DNA from: JBOZRQ01 sp050789255
Lineage (GTDB): Bacteria; Bacillota; Sulfobacillia; Symbiobacteriales; Symbiobacteriaceae
Length of the DNA stretch: 64,000 nt
Direction: 5' to 3'
Assembly: GCA_050789255.1 (NCBI GenBank)
Contig: JBOZRQ010000014.1
Coordinates: 94,620-158,619 of the forward strand
Shown here: positions 33,558 through 41,945 of the stretch, piece by piece
Position numbering within the stretch: the first letter of the stretch is position 1
Layout of the letters: each line of letters begins with the position of its first letter
Translations under genes and position numbers: made by a program
The notes under the pieces: model-generated
Databases searched by the model: none
What the model was told of the DNA's origin: nothing
What the model saw: the letters and a program-made list of their open reading frames with translations, nothing else

Positions 33558-35225
33558 ATGCAGGCCAGGGATTTGCTGCAGCACCATGACAAAAGAACCA
33601 ACCGGACATTCATGTGGGTCGTGTGGGGCGCACTGATCTGCATAACAGTCGTGCTCTCTGTTTTGGCCCGCGGCCTTGGCTTGGACCTCCCGGTCTTTAT
33701 TATGTGGGCGTGCTCTGCCGGACTGATCATGCTCGTCATCGAGTTGATGCTGTGGCGCAAATGGTTGCCTGGTCTAGTGAAATACGTCGTCCTGTTGGCG
33801 GTGGTGGGCAGTATTACCGCACTGACCTTCTTGCTCAAGGGGAGCAACCACCACCTGGGCATCTGGTTTCTGCCCATTGCCCTCGCCGGGATCTACCTGA
33901 GCACCGGGCTGACGATCTATGCAGGTACGCTTAGTCTGGCGGGCTTTGTGGCAATGATCCTCCTGAACGCCCCCGAGGTGGCCGGCGATATGAAGATCGC
34001 ACGGCTGGCCGTGGTTAACGGATTTTTGATGCTCATTGTGACCTGGGCTGTGGCTGCCCTGGGAGCCCAGTTCCGAGCGGTGTACGCCTCCCTTGCCGGC
34101 GCCGTCGCCCAGGAGGAGGTCCTCCGCCGGCTCGATGGCATGGTGGCGCAGGCACGCACCTCCGCCCAGACCCTGGCCGCCACCTCCTTCACCCTGAACC
34201 AGAGCGGCAAGGCCGCCGCAGGGCACATTCGGGGCTCCTTCGCCCCGCTCGTCGACGGGCTCGCCCATGACAGCCGCCGATCCGAGGAGCTGGCCATGGA
34301 GGCGATCCGTGCGATCGAGGAGTTGACCCAGACCGTCGCCTCCATGGCCCGGGCGGCGCAGGAGCAGTCGGCCCACGTGGGCGCCTCGGCCACCGCCGTC
34401 GAGCAGATGGCCGCCTCCATCCAGGAGGTACACGCCCTGGCCGACCAGGTGGAGCAGGATGCCAACCGGGCCACCGAGTCGGCCCGGGAAGGCTCGGAAA
34501 CCGTGCACAGCAGCGCCAGCGGCATGCAGTCCCTCTCCGCCGCAGTACAGTCCGCCGCCTCTCACCTGAGCAGCCTCGGCACCCTTTCCGAGCAGATCGG
34601 CGACGTGGTGACTACCATCAGCGAATTCGCGGATCAGACCAACCTGCTGGCGCTCAACGCTGCCATCGAAGCGGCAAGGGCCGGCGACGCCGGACGGGGC
34701 TTCGCCGTGGTCGCCCAGGAGGTGCGCAACCTCTCCGAGCGCTCCTCCAAGGCGACCTCCGAGATCGCCAAGCTGATCCAGCAGGTCCAGTCCGGCATCA
34801 GCCACAGCCTGCAGGCAATGCAGGCGGCCACCGGCCAGGTCGGCGCCTCCCTCGAGCTCTCCCGCTCGGCCGGCGCCCGGCTGGGTCAGATCCAGGAGGC
34901 GGTGGCAGCCACCATGGCCCGGGCCAGGGAGATCGCCAGCCGTGCGGATGGCGCCTCGGAGGCCAGCCGCCGTCTGGTGGACGCCATGGCACAGCTGGCA
35001 GCGATCAGCGAAGAGAACTCCGCCTCCGCCGAGGAGATGGCGGCCGCCGGGGAGCAGGTGCTGGCCAGCACCCGGGAGATTGGCGCCGGCGCCCGGGCCA
35101 GGGCAGAGCGGGTCGCCCAGGTCTCCGAAGCCACCCGATCGATCTCTTCGATCGTCTCGGAGCTGGCTGCCTCAGCGGAGACCCTGGACCGGTTGGCCGC
35201 AGAGCTTCAAAAATCCACTTCCTAA
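33558..35225 (+). CDS. Methyl-accepting chemotaxis protein with integral-membrane sensor region
   Basis: 555 residues. About six membrane helices occupy residues 14-165, without the usual large extracytoplasmic sensor, so it may sense membrane or internal cues. No HAMP domain is obvious. A long coiled-coil signalling domain follows. The hairpin tip near 356-390 reads EFADQTNLLALNAAIEAARA then GDAGRGFAVVAQEVRNLSE, which contacts CheA/CheW. No other chemotaxis genes are in the window. ATG 33558 follows GGGAGG. Confidence 0.92.
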   Translation: MQARDLLQHHDKRTNRTFMWVVWGALICITVVLSVLARGLGLDLPVFIMWACSAGLIMLVIELMLWRKWLPGLVKYVVLLAVVGSITALTFLLKGSNHHLGIWFLPIALAGIYLSTGLTIYAGTLSLAGFVAMILLNAPEVAGDMKIARLAVVNGFLMLIVTWAVAALGAQFRAVYASLAGAVAQEEVLRRLDGMVAQARTSAQTLAATSFTLNQSGKAAAGHIRGSFAPLVDGLAHDSRRSEELAMEAIRAIEELTQTVASMARAAQEQSAHVGASATAVEQMAASIQEVHALADQVEQDANRATESAREGSETVHSSASGMQSLSAAVQSAASHLSSLGTLSEQIGDVVTTISEFADQTNLLALNAAIEAARAGDAGRGFAVVAQEVRNLSERSSKATSEIAKLIQQVQSGISHSLQAMQAATGQVGASLELSRSAGARLGQIQEAVAATMARAREIASRADGASEASRRLVDAMAQLAAISEENSASAEEMAAAGEQVLASTREIGAGARARAERVAQVSEATRSISSIVSELAASAETLDRLAAELQKSTS

Positions 35226-35308
35226 ACATTGGGCCGCTGGAGTTTTCCGGCGGCCTGCTCGTTATGGTAGACTCTTGTGGTAATGCTAGTTCGGGAGGGG
35301 AACAAATC

Positions 35309-35737
35309 ATGAGCGAAGCGATTCTACCTGCCAAGCCGCCGCGGCTCTCTGCCGTGGAGATGACCGAAGTGGTTCTGCCCAACGACGCCAATCCCCTGGG
35401 CAACATGCTGGGCGGCCGGGTGCTGCACTTCATCACCCCGATCCGTGTCGGCGAAGCTTGCGTGCTGAAGGCCAAGACGACCTGGGCCGGTCGGACAAGC
35501 GTGGAAGTCTACGTGGAGGTCTTTGCCGAGAACCTGCTCTCGGGCGAGCGGCGTCACACCACCACCGCGTTCACCACCTTCGTGGCTATCGATCCGACCA
35601 CCGGACACCCGGCGCTCGTGCCGCCAATCGAGCCCGAGACCGAGGAGGAGCGGCGCATGTTTGCAGGCGCCATCGTCCGTCGGAACGAACGCCTGGCGCG
35701 ACGCGCAGCCCACTCGCAAGCTGCAGCCCTGCCCTGA
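35309..35737 (+). CDS. Acyl-CoA thioesterase-like hotdog protein, internally shortened
   Basis: 142 residues. Flanks match YciA-type thioesterases: EVVLPNDANPLGNMLGGRVL at the start, IRVGEACVLKAKTTWAGRTS and VEVYVEVFAENLLSGERR later. Between GGRVLHF and ITPIRVGE about 27 residues are absent compared with the family as I recall it. That stretch forms the central hotdog helix and carries the catalytic Asp. The frame stays open, so this is an in-frame loss. Activity is doubtful. ATG 35309 follows GGGAGGGG. Confidence 0.72.
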   Translation: MSEAILPAKPPRLSAVEMTEVVLPNDANPLGNMLGGRVLHFITPIRVGEACVLKAKTTWAGRTSVEVYVEVFAENLLSGERRHTTTAFTTFVAIDPTTGHPALVPPIEPETEEERRMFAGAIVRRNERLARRAAHSQAAALP

Positions 35738-35830
35738 GCATACTATTTCAGCCGGATCGCGGCGCTGTCTGCCGTCAGCCCCGGCTACCCCTTGTGCGCA
35801 ACAAGCATTCCGAGAGGGGCGTGGAACGTC

Positions 35831-36055
35831 GTGTCCTCCTTTAACAAGGGCCTGCGCATGGGCGCCGGCGTGTTTACCTTCGGTTACGGCGTCTACCGGC
35901 TGGCACAGGGCAAGCGTGACTGGACCACCACTGCATCCATTACCACGGGGGCGTCGCTGATGCTCTCCGACGTGGGTGCGGTGCAAAACACCATGGGCAA
36001 CGCCATGGGTTCGGTTGCCGGCATGGCCCGCATGGCCATGCGGGTCCTCACCTAG
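35831..36055 (+). CDS. Small hypothetical protein
   Basis: 74 residues from GTG 35831 behind GAGAGGGG. Glycine- and methionine-rich with weakly hydrophobic helices (GLRMGAGVFTFGYGVYRL, MGNAMGSVAGMARMAMRVL). Not recognised. It lies between the thioesterase-like and HAD genes on the same strand, and the 64-bp gap to the next start suggests one transcript. Confidence 0.55.
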   Translation: MSSFNKGLRMGAGVFTFGYGVYRLAQGKRDWTTTASITTGASLMLSDVGAVQNTMGNAMGSVAGMARMAMRVLT

Positions 36056-36118
36056 GATTCGCGGCGACAGCGCCCCTTCCGGCCCTTCATGTGCGACAAA
36101 ACCGCGAGGAGGGCGCCT

Positions 36119-36748
36119 GTGACCAAGCCCGTGCTGCTCTTCGACCTCGACGGCATTTGCTGCGACCTGATGACCAAATGGCTCGAGCACTACAACCGCG
36201 ATTGGGACGATCACCTCAGGCCGGAGCAGATTACCAGCTGGAGCTGGGACGAGTTCGTCAAGCCCGAGTGCGGCAAGCGCATCTACCACTACCTGAACCG
36301 CCCCGGCTTCTTCGCGGACTTGAGACCGATCCCCGGGTGCATCGATTCGCTCCGGCGATTGGAGAAGGTTTGTGAACTGGTAGTTGTGACCGCCAGCCCC
36401 AAGGAGGCCGCGGGCGACAAGATGCGCTGGGTTCAGAAGCACCTGCCCATGGTGCCCAAGGGAAACGTGGTAGTGACCTACCGCAAGGACCTTGTCCGGG
36501 GCGACTTCATGTTCGACGACGCCCCCAAGAACCTCCGCAATCACCCGGCGACCCGAATCATGCTGGATTACCCGTACAACCGGGACTTTCACGACTGCCA
36601 TCGGGTGCACTCCTGGCTGGAGGCCGAGGAGCTGATCTACCGGCTCTCCCTGCAGAAGGTCCGGACCGAGACCCCCTCTGCCCAGCGGGCGATGCAGCCC
36701 GAGCACGAACCCGTTTCGGCCGGTCTTTCCTCGGGCGACCGCGCATAA
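36119..36748 (+). CDS. HAD superfamily 5'(3')-deoxyribonucleotidase-like protein
   Basis: 209 residues. HAD motif I in LLFDLDGICCDLMTKWLEHY (catalytic Asp pair), motif II Thr in ELVVVTASPKEAAGDK and motif IV in FMFDDAPKNLRNHP. The layout resembles NT5C-type enzymes that dephosphorylate deoxyribonucleoside monophosphates. GTG 36119 follows GAGGAGGG. The C-terminal 35 residues look disordered. Confidence 0.8.
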   Translation: MTKPVLLFDLDGICCDLMTKWLEHYNRDWDDHLRPEQITSWSWDEFVKPECGKRIYHYLNRPGFFADLRPIPGCIDSLRRLEKVCELVVVTASPKEAAGDKMRWVQKHLPMVPKGNVVVTYRKDLVRGDFMFDDAPKNLRNHPATRIMLDYPYNRDFHDCHRVHSWLEAEELIYRLSLQKVRTETPSAQRAMQPEHEPVSAGLSSGDRA

Positions 36749-36781
36749 CATGGAGCAACGCTGCCCCCTGGGGGAAGACAG

Positions 36782-37420
36782 ATGCTCCGATACCTTCGGG
36801 AGCCGGTCAACGGGCTTACGCACCTGGCCGGCGCCCTGCTTTCGCTTGCCGGCCTTCCGTTCCTTCTGGACGCTGCCACCAGCAGGGGCACCGTCTGGCA
36901 CCAGATCTCATTCGCGGTCTTTGGCGTCAGCATGACGCTGCTCTACACCGCCTCCACCCTCTACCACTCGCTGCCCCTCTCGCCACGGGGGATCCGCCGG
37001 CTGCGGCGTCTCGATCATATGATGATCTTCGTGTTGATCGCCGGCACCTACACGCCGCTCTGCATGGTGCCTCTGCGGGATGGGATCGGACCGCGGCTGC
37101 TAACGTTCATCTGGACGGTCGCCGCGCTGGGGATGGTGATGAAGGTCTTTTGGCTCCACGCCCCCCGCTGGCTCTATCTCGGGGTCTACCTGGCGATGAG
37201 CTGGCTGGCCGTGGTCACCTTCCACCCGCTCTACCTGGCTCTGCCCAAGGACGCCCTGGTCTGGCTCGGGGCCGGCGGACTCTTCTACACGGTCGGCGCC
37301 CTGGTCTACGGGCTGAAGTGGCCCAACCTGAGCAAGAGTTGGGGATTCCACGAGGTGTGGCATCTCTTTGTGCTGGCGGGGAGTTTTGCGCATTTCTACG
37401 CGGTGTTGCGGTATGTATAA
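36782..37420 (+). CDS. Hemolysin III / TrhA (PAQR) family membrane protein
   Basis: 212 residues, seven membrane helices. PAQR residues: PVNGLTHLAGALLSL, the Ser/His motif in STLYHSLPLSPRGIRRL with HMMIFVLIAGTYTPL, and the C-terminal FHEVWHLFVLAGSFAHFYAV. Zinc-binding His residues are all present. Role in bacteria is unclear (membrane homeostasis has been proposed). ATG 36782 follows GGGGGAA. Confidence 0.92.
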   Translation: MLRYLREPVNGLTHLAGALLSLAGLPFLLDAATSRGTVWHQISFAVFGVSMTLLYTASTLYHSLPLSPRGIRRLRRLDHMMIFVLIAGTYTPLCMVPLRDGIGPRLLTFIWTVAALGMVMKVFWLHAPRWLYLGVYLAMSWLAVVTFHPLYLALPKDALVWLGAGGLFYTVGALVYGLKWPNLSKSWGFHEVWHLFVLAGSFAHFYAVLRYV

Positions 37421-37447
37421 GGGACCGGGCTTTACGTCCGGTCCCTT
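37419..37447. terminator. Bidirectional terminator
   Basis: AAGGGACCGG pairs with CCGGTCCCTT between the converging hemolysin III and DUF3231 genes. Confidence 0.75.
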
Positions 37448-37463
37448 GAAGCATTCGCGTTGG

Positions 37464-38000
37464 CTAGCTCTTAGGCGGACTAGTGCCGGCGTAGTAATAC
37501 GGCGGCACTAGGAGCCATCCACGCCTTTGCATGAGCTTTTTAAGGGTATATGCCTGGGCCATAACATGCGACTGGAAGTTGAAAAACATCGCATTGATGT
37601 CGTCTCGGATGCCGCTGAACAACCCAAAGAAGCAGAACATTAGGAGCCCGTTGATCTTGACGATCAGCATGTTGGCGATCTCGTTGTCGGTCATCTTCGC
37701 CCCCGCGGGGATCTGGCGCTCGTCCGCCTTGGCCTTATCTCCCGTTCCTGCGGGCATGTCAATGCCCTCGCTACGGAGGAAGTCCGTCACCTGCTTGGCC
37801 TGAGGCTCCAGGACTTCACTGATAAAGTGCTCCATAGCCTCTTTCAGATCGGGATCGTTAGTATGGTTCAGCATCATTAGACAGATGACCCTAGCCTCTT
37901 TGGTAGCCACATAGTAACTCCAAACGTTGAAGGCCTCACCAATGTGGGGCGGGACAGGGGGTTGTTGTACGGTCTGAAACAGGCTCTGAAGGATGTTCAA
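37464..38000 (-). CDS. DUF3231 family protein
   Basis: 178 residues, mainly helical, ferritin-like in outline. Family pieces: IGEAFNVWSYYVATKEARVI, KMTDNEIANMLIVKINGLLM and the C-terminal FNFQSHVMAQAYTLKKLMQR followed by RGWLLVPPYY. DUF3231 proteins occur in spore formers; their function is unknown. TTG 38000 has GGAGG nine bases upstream; the longer frame from 38204 is not family-like. Confidence 0.78.
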   Translation of the reverse strand: MNILQSLFQTVQQPPVPPHIGEAFNVWSYYVATKEARVICLMMLNHTNDPDLKEAMEHFISEVLEPQAKQVTDFLRSEGIDMPAGTGDKAKADERQIPAGAKMTDNEIANMLIVKINGLLMFCFFGLFSGIRDDINAMFFNFQSHVMAQAYTLKKLMQRRGWLLVPPYYYAGTSPPKS

Positions 38001-38172
38001 CGGCTTGGTCCTCCGATCCGTGTTGATAACGGCGGCCACCAACAGCCCGCCGGTCTTAGCTACTTCAGGTAGGATTGCCTGTGTAGCGGATCGGACATAC
38101 AAGGTGACTGCATGATTCTTGGACCGATGGGCGGGAGGCGCACCGGGCCTGACCCTGATCTGCGTAATGGAC

Positions 38173-40320
38173 CTATCGAGCCGAGAAGAACCCCTGCATC
38201 GCACGGAACAGCGCCTCAGCCGTCTTTGTCCGGAAAGCGTCCTGACGCAGCAGCCCCTCCTCGGTGGGGTTGCTGACGAAGGCCACCTCGGCCAGGGCGG
38301 CCGGGGCGTCGGTGTACTTGATCACGTAGTACATGTCTTCCTTCATCCTGCGGTCCTGCAGGCCCAGGGTGCCGACCAGCTCGCGCTGCACAAGCCACGC
38401 AAGGTCGCTGCTGCGGGTGGCGTTCAGGTTCTCCCTGGTCCAGTAGGTCTCGGTGCCCCTCTCTGCAGAGCTGGAGCTGGCGTTGTTGTGCACCGAGAGG
38501 GAGGCGTCGACCTGAGCCGTGTTGGCGGTGACCGCCCGGCAGTTCAGGTCGAAGCGCAGCTGAAACTCCGGCGGGAGCGAAGCGAGCTCCTCGGGGCTGG
38601 CGCACCGGGTGTCGCCGCCGCGGGTGAGCACCACCTTGGCGCCGGCGCTCTCCAGCAGGTTTGCCAGCTTTAGGGTGATGGCCAGGTTGGGCTCCTTCTC
38701 CAGTAGGCCAGCCGGGCCGACGGCGCCGGTCTCGCTGCCGCCGTGGCCCGCGTCCAGGGCGATCACCTTGCCGCTCAGGCCCGGGGCGTAGATCACCAGG
38801 TCCACGTAGCCGGGGCCGCGCTTGACCGCGTAGGGCCGGTTGGTGGCGACCCGGGCCGTGACGCCCGCCGCAGAGCCAGCCACCCGAAGCCCGGCCGGGG
38901 CCTCGCCGGCCTTCGGGCTGAAGAGGGCGCCCGGCAGGGTCAGGACCACGTCACCCCCGTTCAGGGTGGCGCTGGCGCTTGCGTTGCCCAGGGTGGTGAA
39001 CCGGTAGGTCGTCCGGTCGGCGCCCTGGATGGCGGTGATCTTCTCCACGTTGGGCCGCAGCTCGATCACGGTGGTGGTGGCGCTCTGCTCAATCACCTGG
39101 AAGTTAAACGGCTGGTCGAAGCGGGCGGTCAGCCCCGCCGAGCCGAACTCCAGCCCCGCCACATCGTACTGCCCCACCGGCAGGGACGCCTTGCGGAGGC
39201 TGTTGGCGGGCATGCTCACCTCCAGCCGGTCATCGGCCCACCGGACCGTGGCGGCGGCGCTTTGGCCCGTCACCTCCAGCCGGAGCACGTTCTCCGAGAC
39301 CCGGTAAAGCCGCACCGCCTCGGTGGGGAGCCCGGGGACAGGCTTGATAAAGTTCCGGGAGAGCCAGCCGGTGTCGCCGTCGGGCAGGGTAACCTGGACG
39401 TACTCGCTGTCCGGCACCTGCAGCAGCTTCATGCGGTCGCCGGCGACCAGGGTCCGCTTGACCGGGCTGGTGGCCGACTGCCCGGTGCGCAGGCCGAGCC
39501 CGGTGACGCCCTGCACCACCTCGCGCACCTTCTGGTAGCGCATCCGCCAGTCGTTCTCCATCAGGCCGTAGGAGACCTGTTGGCTGAAATCCAGGTTGCC
39601 GTCCCACAGGTAGACCTGGGTCCCAAGGGTCCACCCCTGCTTGCCGGCCCGGTTCTTCACCTTCACCCAGCCCTCTTCGGCCGACAGGTAGGTCAGCATC
39701 TCGCCGGGCTGCACCGAGGCCACCTGGTCGAAGCGAACATCGCGGCCAGAATACATGGGGGTCGCGTTTGCGGCCATCACGGTCTTGGTCAGGCCGACCT
39801 CCGGCATGGTGGGCGGCTTCTCGGGCGGCGGTTGGGGCGAGGGCTGGCTGGCGGGGGGCTGCGGCGCCCGGTACAGGAACTCACCCGAGGCCCAGCCGGT
39901 GCCCAGTGCGCCGGCGTCCAGCTTGTACCAGCCGCCCAGCGACTCAACCGCCCGCAGGCGCTGCCCCTGGCGGAGCTGTCCGAGCACGGCGTAATCAACC
40001 CCGGGCCCCGAACGCAGGTTGAGCACAGCTGCGTCCACCTGCATGAAGACCGTCTCGTCGTCAAAGACCTCCCGGGTGAACCAGTCGGCCATGAAGCCGG
40101 TCGCACCGGAGGGGGTCCGCACCTTGAGCCACTGGCCCTCGTGACTGAGCACCGACGCCCGCTCCCCCTCCCGGAGCACGGCGACCACGCCGTACTGCGT
40201 TCCGGGGCCGCTGCGCACGTTCACAGCACCGATGGGGTATGCGCCGCTGGCGGCGGCGGTGGCCGCCGGTCCCACCACGGCCGCGAGGACCAAAAGGGCG
40301 GTAAGCTTCTTCCTTAACAC
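38173..40320 (-). CDS. Secreted N-acetylmuramoyl-L-alanine amidase with SH3 domains
   Basis: 715 residues. Signal peptide (RKKLTALLVLAAVVGPAATA) followed by two clear bacterial SH3 repeats (AVNVRSGPGTQYGVVAVLRE; AVLNLRSGPGVDYAVLGQLR), two more divergent SH3-like modules, a beta-rich AMIN-like part and an Amidase_3 domain from about 520. Zinc ligands are in VIALDAGHGGSETG, EKEPNLAITLK and SVHNNASSS; the catalytic Glu is in ALAEVAFVSNP. It cuts the peptide from muramic acid. GTG 40320 is preferred because it begins the signal peptide; ATG 40362 is possible. Confidence 0.9.
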   Translation of the reverse strand: MLRKKLTALLVLAAVVGPAATAAASGAYPIGAVNVRSGPGTQYGVVAVLREGERASVLSHEGQWLKVRTPSGATGFMADWFTREVFDDETVFMQVDAAVLNLRSGPGVDYAVLGQLRQGQRLRAVESLGGWYKLDAGALGTGWASGEFLYRAPQPPASQPSPQPPPEKPPTMPEVGLTKTVMAANATPMYSGRDVRFDQVASVQPGEMLTYLSAEEGWVKVKNRAGKQGWTLGTQVYLWDGNLDFSQQVSYGLMENDWRMRYQKVREVVQGVTGLGLRTGQSATSPVKRTLVAGDRMKLLQVPDSEYVQVTLPDGDTGWLSRNFIKPVPGLPTEAVRLYRVSENVLRLEVTGQSAAATVRWADDRLEVSMPANSLRKASLPVGQYDVAGLEFGSAGLTARFDQPFNFQVIEQSATTTVIELRPNVEKITAIQGADRTTYRFTTLGNASASATLNGGDVVLTLPGALFSPKAGEAPAGLRVAGSAAGVTARVATNRPYAVKRGPGYVDLVIYAPGLSGKVIALDAGHGGSETGAVGPAGLLEKEPNLAITLKLANLLESAGAKVVLTRGGDTRCASPEELASLPPEFQLRFDLNCRAVTANTAQVDASLSVHNNASSSSAERGTETYWTRENLNATRSSDLAWLVQRELVGTLGLQDRRMKEDMYYVIKYTDAPAALAEVAFVSNPTEEGLLRQDAFRTKTAEALFRAMQGFFSAR

Positions 40321-40431
40321 TTCGTATAGCACACTCCTTGGCAATAAACCGTCCTTTTGCATACGCTTCGACCAGTTACGCTATTAAATGGGGGTACATA
40401 AAGTATTTACCTATACGTCCCAGGAACGACC

Positions 40432-40458
40432 GGTGGCGAGGCCCTGTGCCTCGCCACC
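40432..40458 (-). terminator. Hairpin downstream of the first glycosidase-like lipoprotein gene
   Basis: GGTGGCGAGGC pairs with GCCTCGCCACC. No clear T run follows, so termination strength is uncertain. Confidence 0.5.
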
Positions 40459-40471
40459 CTGATCTGACCAT

Positions 40472-41710
40472 CTATTGGGGAATCCGTGCCCGGAGCGCCA
40501 GGCGCTTCGGGTCGGGGCCCGGCGGCGACCACTCGGACCGCCAGGCGCCGGGGGGACCGCTGGTCCCGCCGCCGACCTGGTAGTTCACACCCCGTGTGTA
40601 CCGGTTGTGCGGGTCCCAGAGCACCCACTGGTAGATGCCTGCCCGGGCGAGCCCCCGAATTTGATCCTCAATGTCCGAAACCGTGTAGTGCTTGCCGTAG
40701 TCAAAATCCTGGATCCATGGCCGGTGCTTCTTCACATCCACGCCCCAGGTTCGCTTCTGCGCGGCCACCAGCGATTCGTAGACGATGCGCCCGGGCTCTT
40801 CGTTGGGGTCGTCCACCCCGTAGGTGCCGCGCGCATAGTGGCTGGGGTAGACCATGGGCAGCATGTAATCGACAATGGAGGCGATGCCGGCGTAATCCTG
40901 CCCGATCTCCATGTCATCGCCCTCGGCGACCGAGGTGGTCAGGCCGAAGACGTCGGCGGCGATGAAGACCCCCAGGGGCTCCAACTCCTGCTTTGCGTAC
41001 CGGAGGAAGCCCTCAATCGCCTCGGTGCGCTGGCTGACCGGCACGTGGTAGTTGTACCCCTCGATCCGGTGCTCCGGGAAGCGAATGTAATCGAACTGGA
41101 TCTCGTCGAAGCCCCGCCTGGCGGCGTCCTTGGCGATCGCCACCTTATACTCCCAGACCGCCCTGTTGTACGGGTCGGGCCAGCGGATGCCCCGGGTATC
41201 CACAAACTGACCGTGCTGAATCGACATGTCGGGCCGCTTCCGACCGAGCAGCGGGTCGGCGTACACGACGATCCGGGCGATCGTGTAGATGCCCTTTTCC
41301 TTCAAATACCGGATACGCTCGTCGATATCGGGAATCTTGGACTCGTGGGCCTGCAGTTCAACGGCCAGGGGGATATCCGTCTCCCAGGAGATCTGGCCGT
41401 CGTCGTCCTGGGCGTCGATCACCACGGCGTTCAGGCCCGTGGCCTTCATAAAGTCGACCAGCTCGTAGAACCGGTCGCTCCCGGCGGTCCAGCCGGTCAT
41501 GTAGATCCCGTGGATGTCGACATGGGCCTTGCGGGGTTTCACCTCGGGCGCCTGGGGCGGTGCAGCGGGCGAGATCTGCTCCGGCGGCCCCCCCACCACG
41601 GGGGTGACGGTGCCGTCCGGAGCGGGCATGACTGGTGCTTTGACGGGCGCCCCCGCACATCCGGCGAGGATCAGGCCTGCGGCGGCTGCCGCAGCCCAGC
41701 GCTTCGTCAA
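40472..41710 (-). CDS. Putative glycoside hydrolase lipoprotein (DUF4015 type)
   Basis: 412 residues. Lipobox AAGLILAGCAGA near residue 18, then a TIM-barrel glycosidase-like domain: KAHVDIHGIYMTGWTAGS, GFDEIQFDYIRFPEHRIEGY, FIAADVFGLTTSVAEGDDME and LPMVYPSHYARGTYGVDDP. Active-site Asp in FDYIRFP is typical; substrate unknown. TTG 41710 with AGGGAGGG is the preferred start. Divergent paralogue of the gene at 41946-43118. Confidence 0.85.
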   Translation of the reverse strand: MTKRWAAAAAAGLILAGCAGAPVKAPVMPAPDGTVTPVVGGPPEQISPAAPPQAPEVKPRKAHVDIHGIYMTGWTAGSDRFYELVDFMKATGLNAVVIDAQDDDGQISWETDIPLAVELQAHESKIPDIDERIRYLKEKGIYTIARIVVYADPLLGRKRPDMSIQHGQFVDTRGIRWPDPYNRAVWEYKVAIAKDAARRGFDEIQFDYIRFPEHRIEGYNYHVPVSQRTEAIEGFLRYAKQELEPLGVFIAADVFGLTTSVAEGDDMEIGQDYAGIASIVDYMLPMVYPSHYARGTYGVDDPNEEPGRIVYESLVAAQKRTWGVDVKKHRPWIQDFDYGKHYTVSDIEDQIRGLARAGIYQWVLWDPHNRYTRGVNYQVGGGTSGPPGAWRSEWSPPGPDPKRLALRARIPQ

Positions 41711-41945
41711 CGTCGATACCCTCCCTGTTTCCTGGTTTCGGTAACTTCGCCTAACGCCTGACAAACGCTCTATTCGACAATCCTGTTGCAATCCCCTGTT
41801 TGAAAGATATGCCGGTGAAGTTCGAGGCTTGTCAGCGGTCGAGATTTTCGCCTGCCACTATCTGCCGCCACTAGCCTCAGGTCGATGCATTCCGTTACAC
41901 TAGATACTGTAATGTCTAAGCATGTATATACTTCGGGAGGAAGCC

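Noticed and set aside
38000..38204. N-terminal extension of the DUF3231 gene
   Set aside because: The TTG at 38000 has a good ribosome binding site, and the extension is unlike the family.
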